The notes beneath the pieces are model-generated. The model was not told the DNA's origin, ran no database searches, and saw nothing but the letters and a program-made list of their open reading frames with translations. A stretch of DNA of 64,000 bases from Flavobacterium gillisiae (GTDB lineage Bacteria; Bacteroidota; Bacteroidia; Flavobacteriales; Flavobacteriaceae), in assembly GCF_900107635.1 (NCBI RefSeq), contig NZ_FNRD01000001.1, positions 1 through 64,000 on the forward strand, written 5' to 3'. Below, piece after piece: positions 63,768 through 64,000 of this stretch. Made by a program: the position numbers and the translations under genes. Numbering within the stretch: the stretch's first letter is position 1; each line of letters starts with the position of its first letter.

Positions 63768-64000
63768 ATGGCAAAAAAGGAAGATTATTACACCCGATTT
63801 GAGAACGATGGAATTTATCATGTTTATAATAGAACAGTAGATCGAAAACCGATGTTTACATCTAATGAGAATTACGCTTATTTTATTCGTCAGTTCGATA
63901 AATACCTGTCTGATTATGTAAAAATTTATGCCTATAATTTGCTAGGGAATCATTTTCATTTTATGATAAAAGTTAATAATTTGGCAGATTTGACAACTTT
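63768..64000 (+). CDS. REP-associated tyrosine transposase (RAYT, Y1 family), 3' truncated by the window
   Basis: The first 77 codons are visible, starting MAKKEDYYTRFENDGIYHVY. HFH in NHFHFMIKV is the metal-binding HUH motif of Y1 transposases, which cut single-stranded DNA at hairpins; the catalytic Tyr lies beyond the window. RAYT proteins move or maintain REP palindromes. The final visible bases AGATTTGACAACTTT match one arm of the palindrome just upstream. Confidence 0.9.
   Translation, partial: MAKKEDYYTRFENDGIYHVYNRTVDRKPMFTSNENYAYFIRQFDKYLSDYVKIYAYNLLGNHFHFMIKVNNLADLTT

Noticed and set aside
63568-63774. 68-residue minus-strand frame containing DLTTFKKLSNL
   Set aside because: It is antisense to the transferase gene and reads through the palindrome; the resemblance to the RAYT peptide comes from the palindrome itself.

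Overview
The window comes from a low-GC Bacteroidetes genome, most likely Flavobacterium or a close relative. The evidence is gliding motility genes (gldE, gldD), proteins with type IX secretion (T9SS) sorting domains, PorP/SprF and OmpA-like envelope proteins, promoters with the flavobacterial TAnnTTTG -7 box, and few Shine-Dalgarno sequences. The window is mostly ordinary chromosome. There are no rRNA or tRNA genes that I can see, no CRISPR array and no phage.

Layout. 1-5.1 kb (+): the 3' end of a repeat-rich surface adhesin with a T9SS type B sorting domain, then a PorP/SprF-like protein and an OmpA/TPR/propeller protein; this looks like a secreted adhesin with its own export and anchoring partners. 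5.2-10.6 kb (-): a large outer-membrane protein, aspartate kinase and a GNAT acetyltransferase. 10.7-18.3 kb: fructose bisphosphatase, TerB-like protein, HupE/UreJ protein, dCMP-deaminase-like protein and S41 protease, then a minus-strand acyltransferase/flavoprotein/small membrane protein cluster, MarC, and a DUF3109 protein. 18.5-25.6 kb: class Ia ribonucleotide reductase (nrdB, nrdA), a NYN-domain protein behind a tandem hairpin, and an RDD membrane protein whose last codons were replaced by an IS1182-type insertion sequence with a clear target duplication. 25.6-33.1 kb: metE facing an Lrp/AsnC regulator, a thiol-redox cluster (AhpD-like, thioredoxin, OsmC, YHS) and an AraC regulator, separated by a repeat-rich intergenic region. 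33.5-45.3 kb: dNTPase, secreted M36 metalloprotease, DUF3078 protein, dxs, tadA, a K+ channel-like protein, RNase G, a 30-residue AURKAIP1/COX24-like protein and HU. 45.4-49.1 kb: mutY-ssb-gldE-gldD. 49.1-57 kb: HMA lipoprotein, DMT exporter, and four M16 peptidase genes in two catalytic/non-catalytic pairs. 57.1-64 kb: rplU-rpmA, an unusual aconitase bracketed by a duplicated rpmA 3' end, adenosylhomocysteinase, a phosphopantetheinyl transferase, and the start of a RAYT-type (Y1) transposase.

The most interesting signals are not conventional genes. Six intergenic elements share conserved ends but have different, internally complementary centres. The RAYT gene is preceded by a palindrome whose half-site recurs inside its own coding sequence. 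An aconitase-like gene with Ser at the usual first iron-sulfur cysteine lies between direct repeats of the rpmA 3' end. One M16 gene has lost the start codon of its signal peptide. The IS insertion can be read back to the original gene end base by base.
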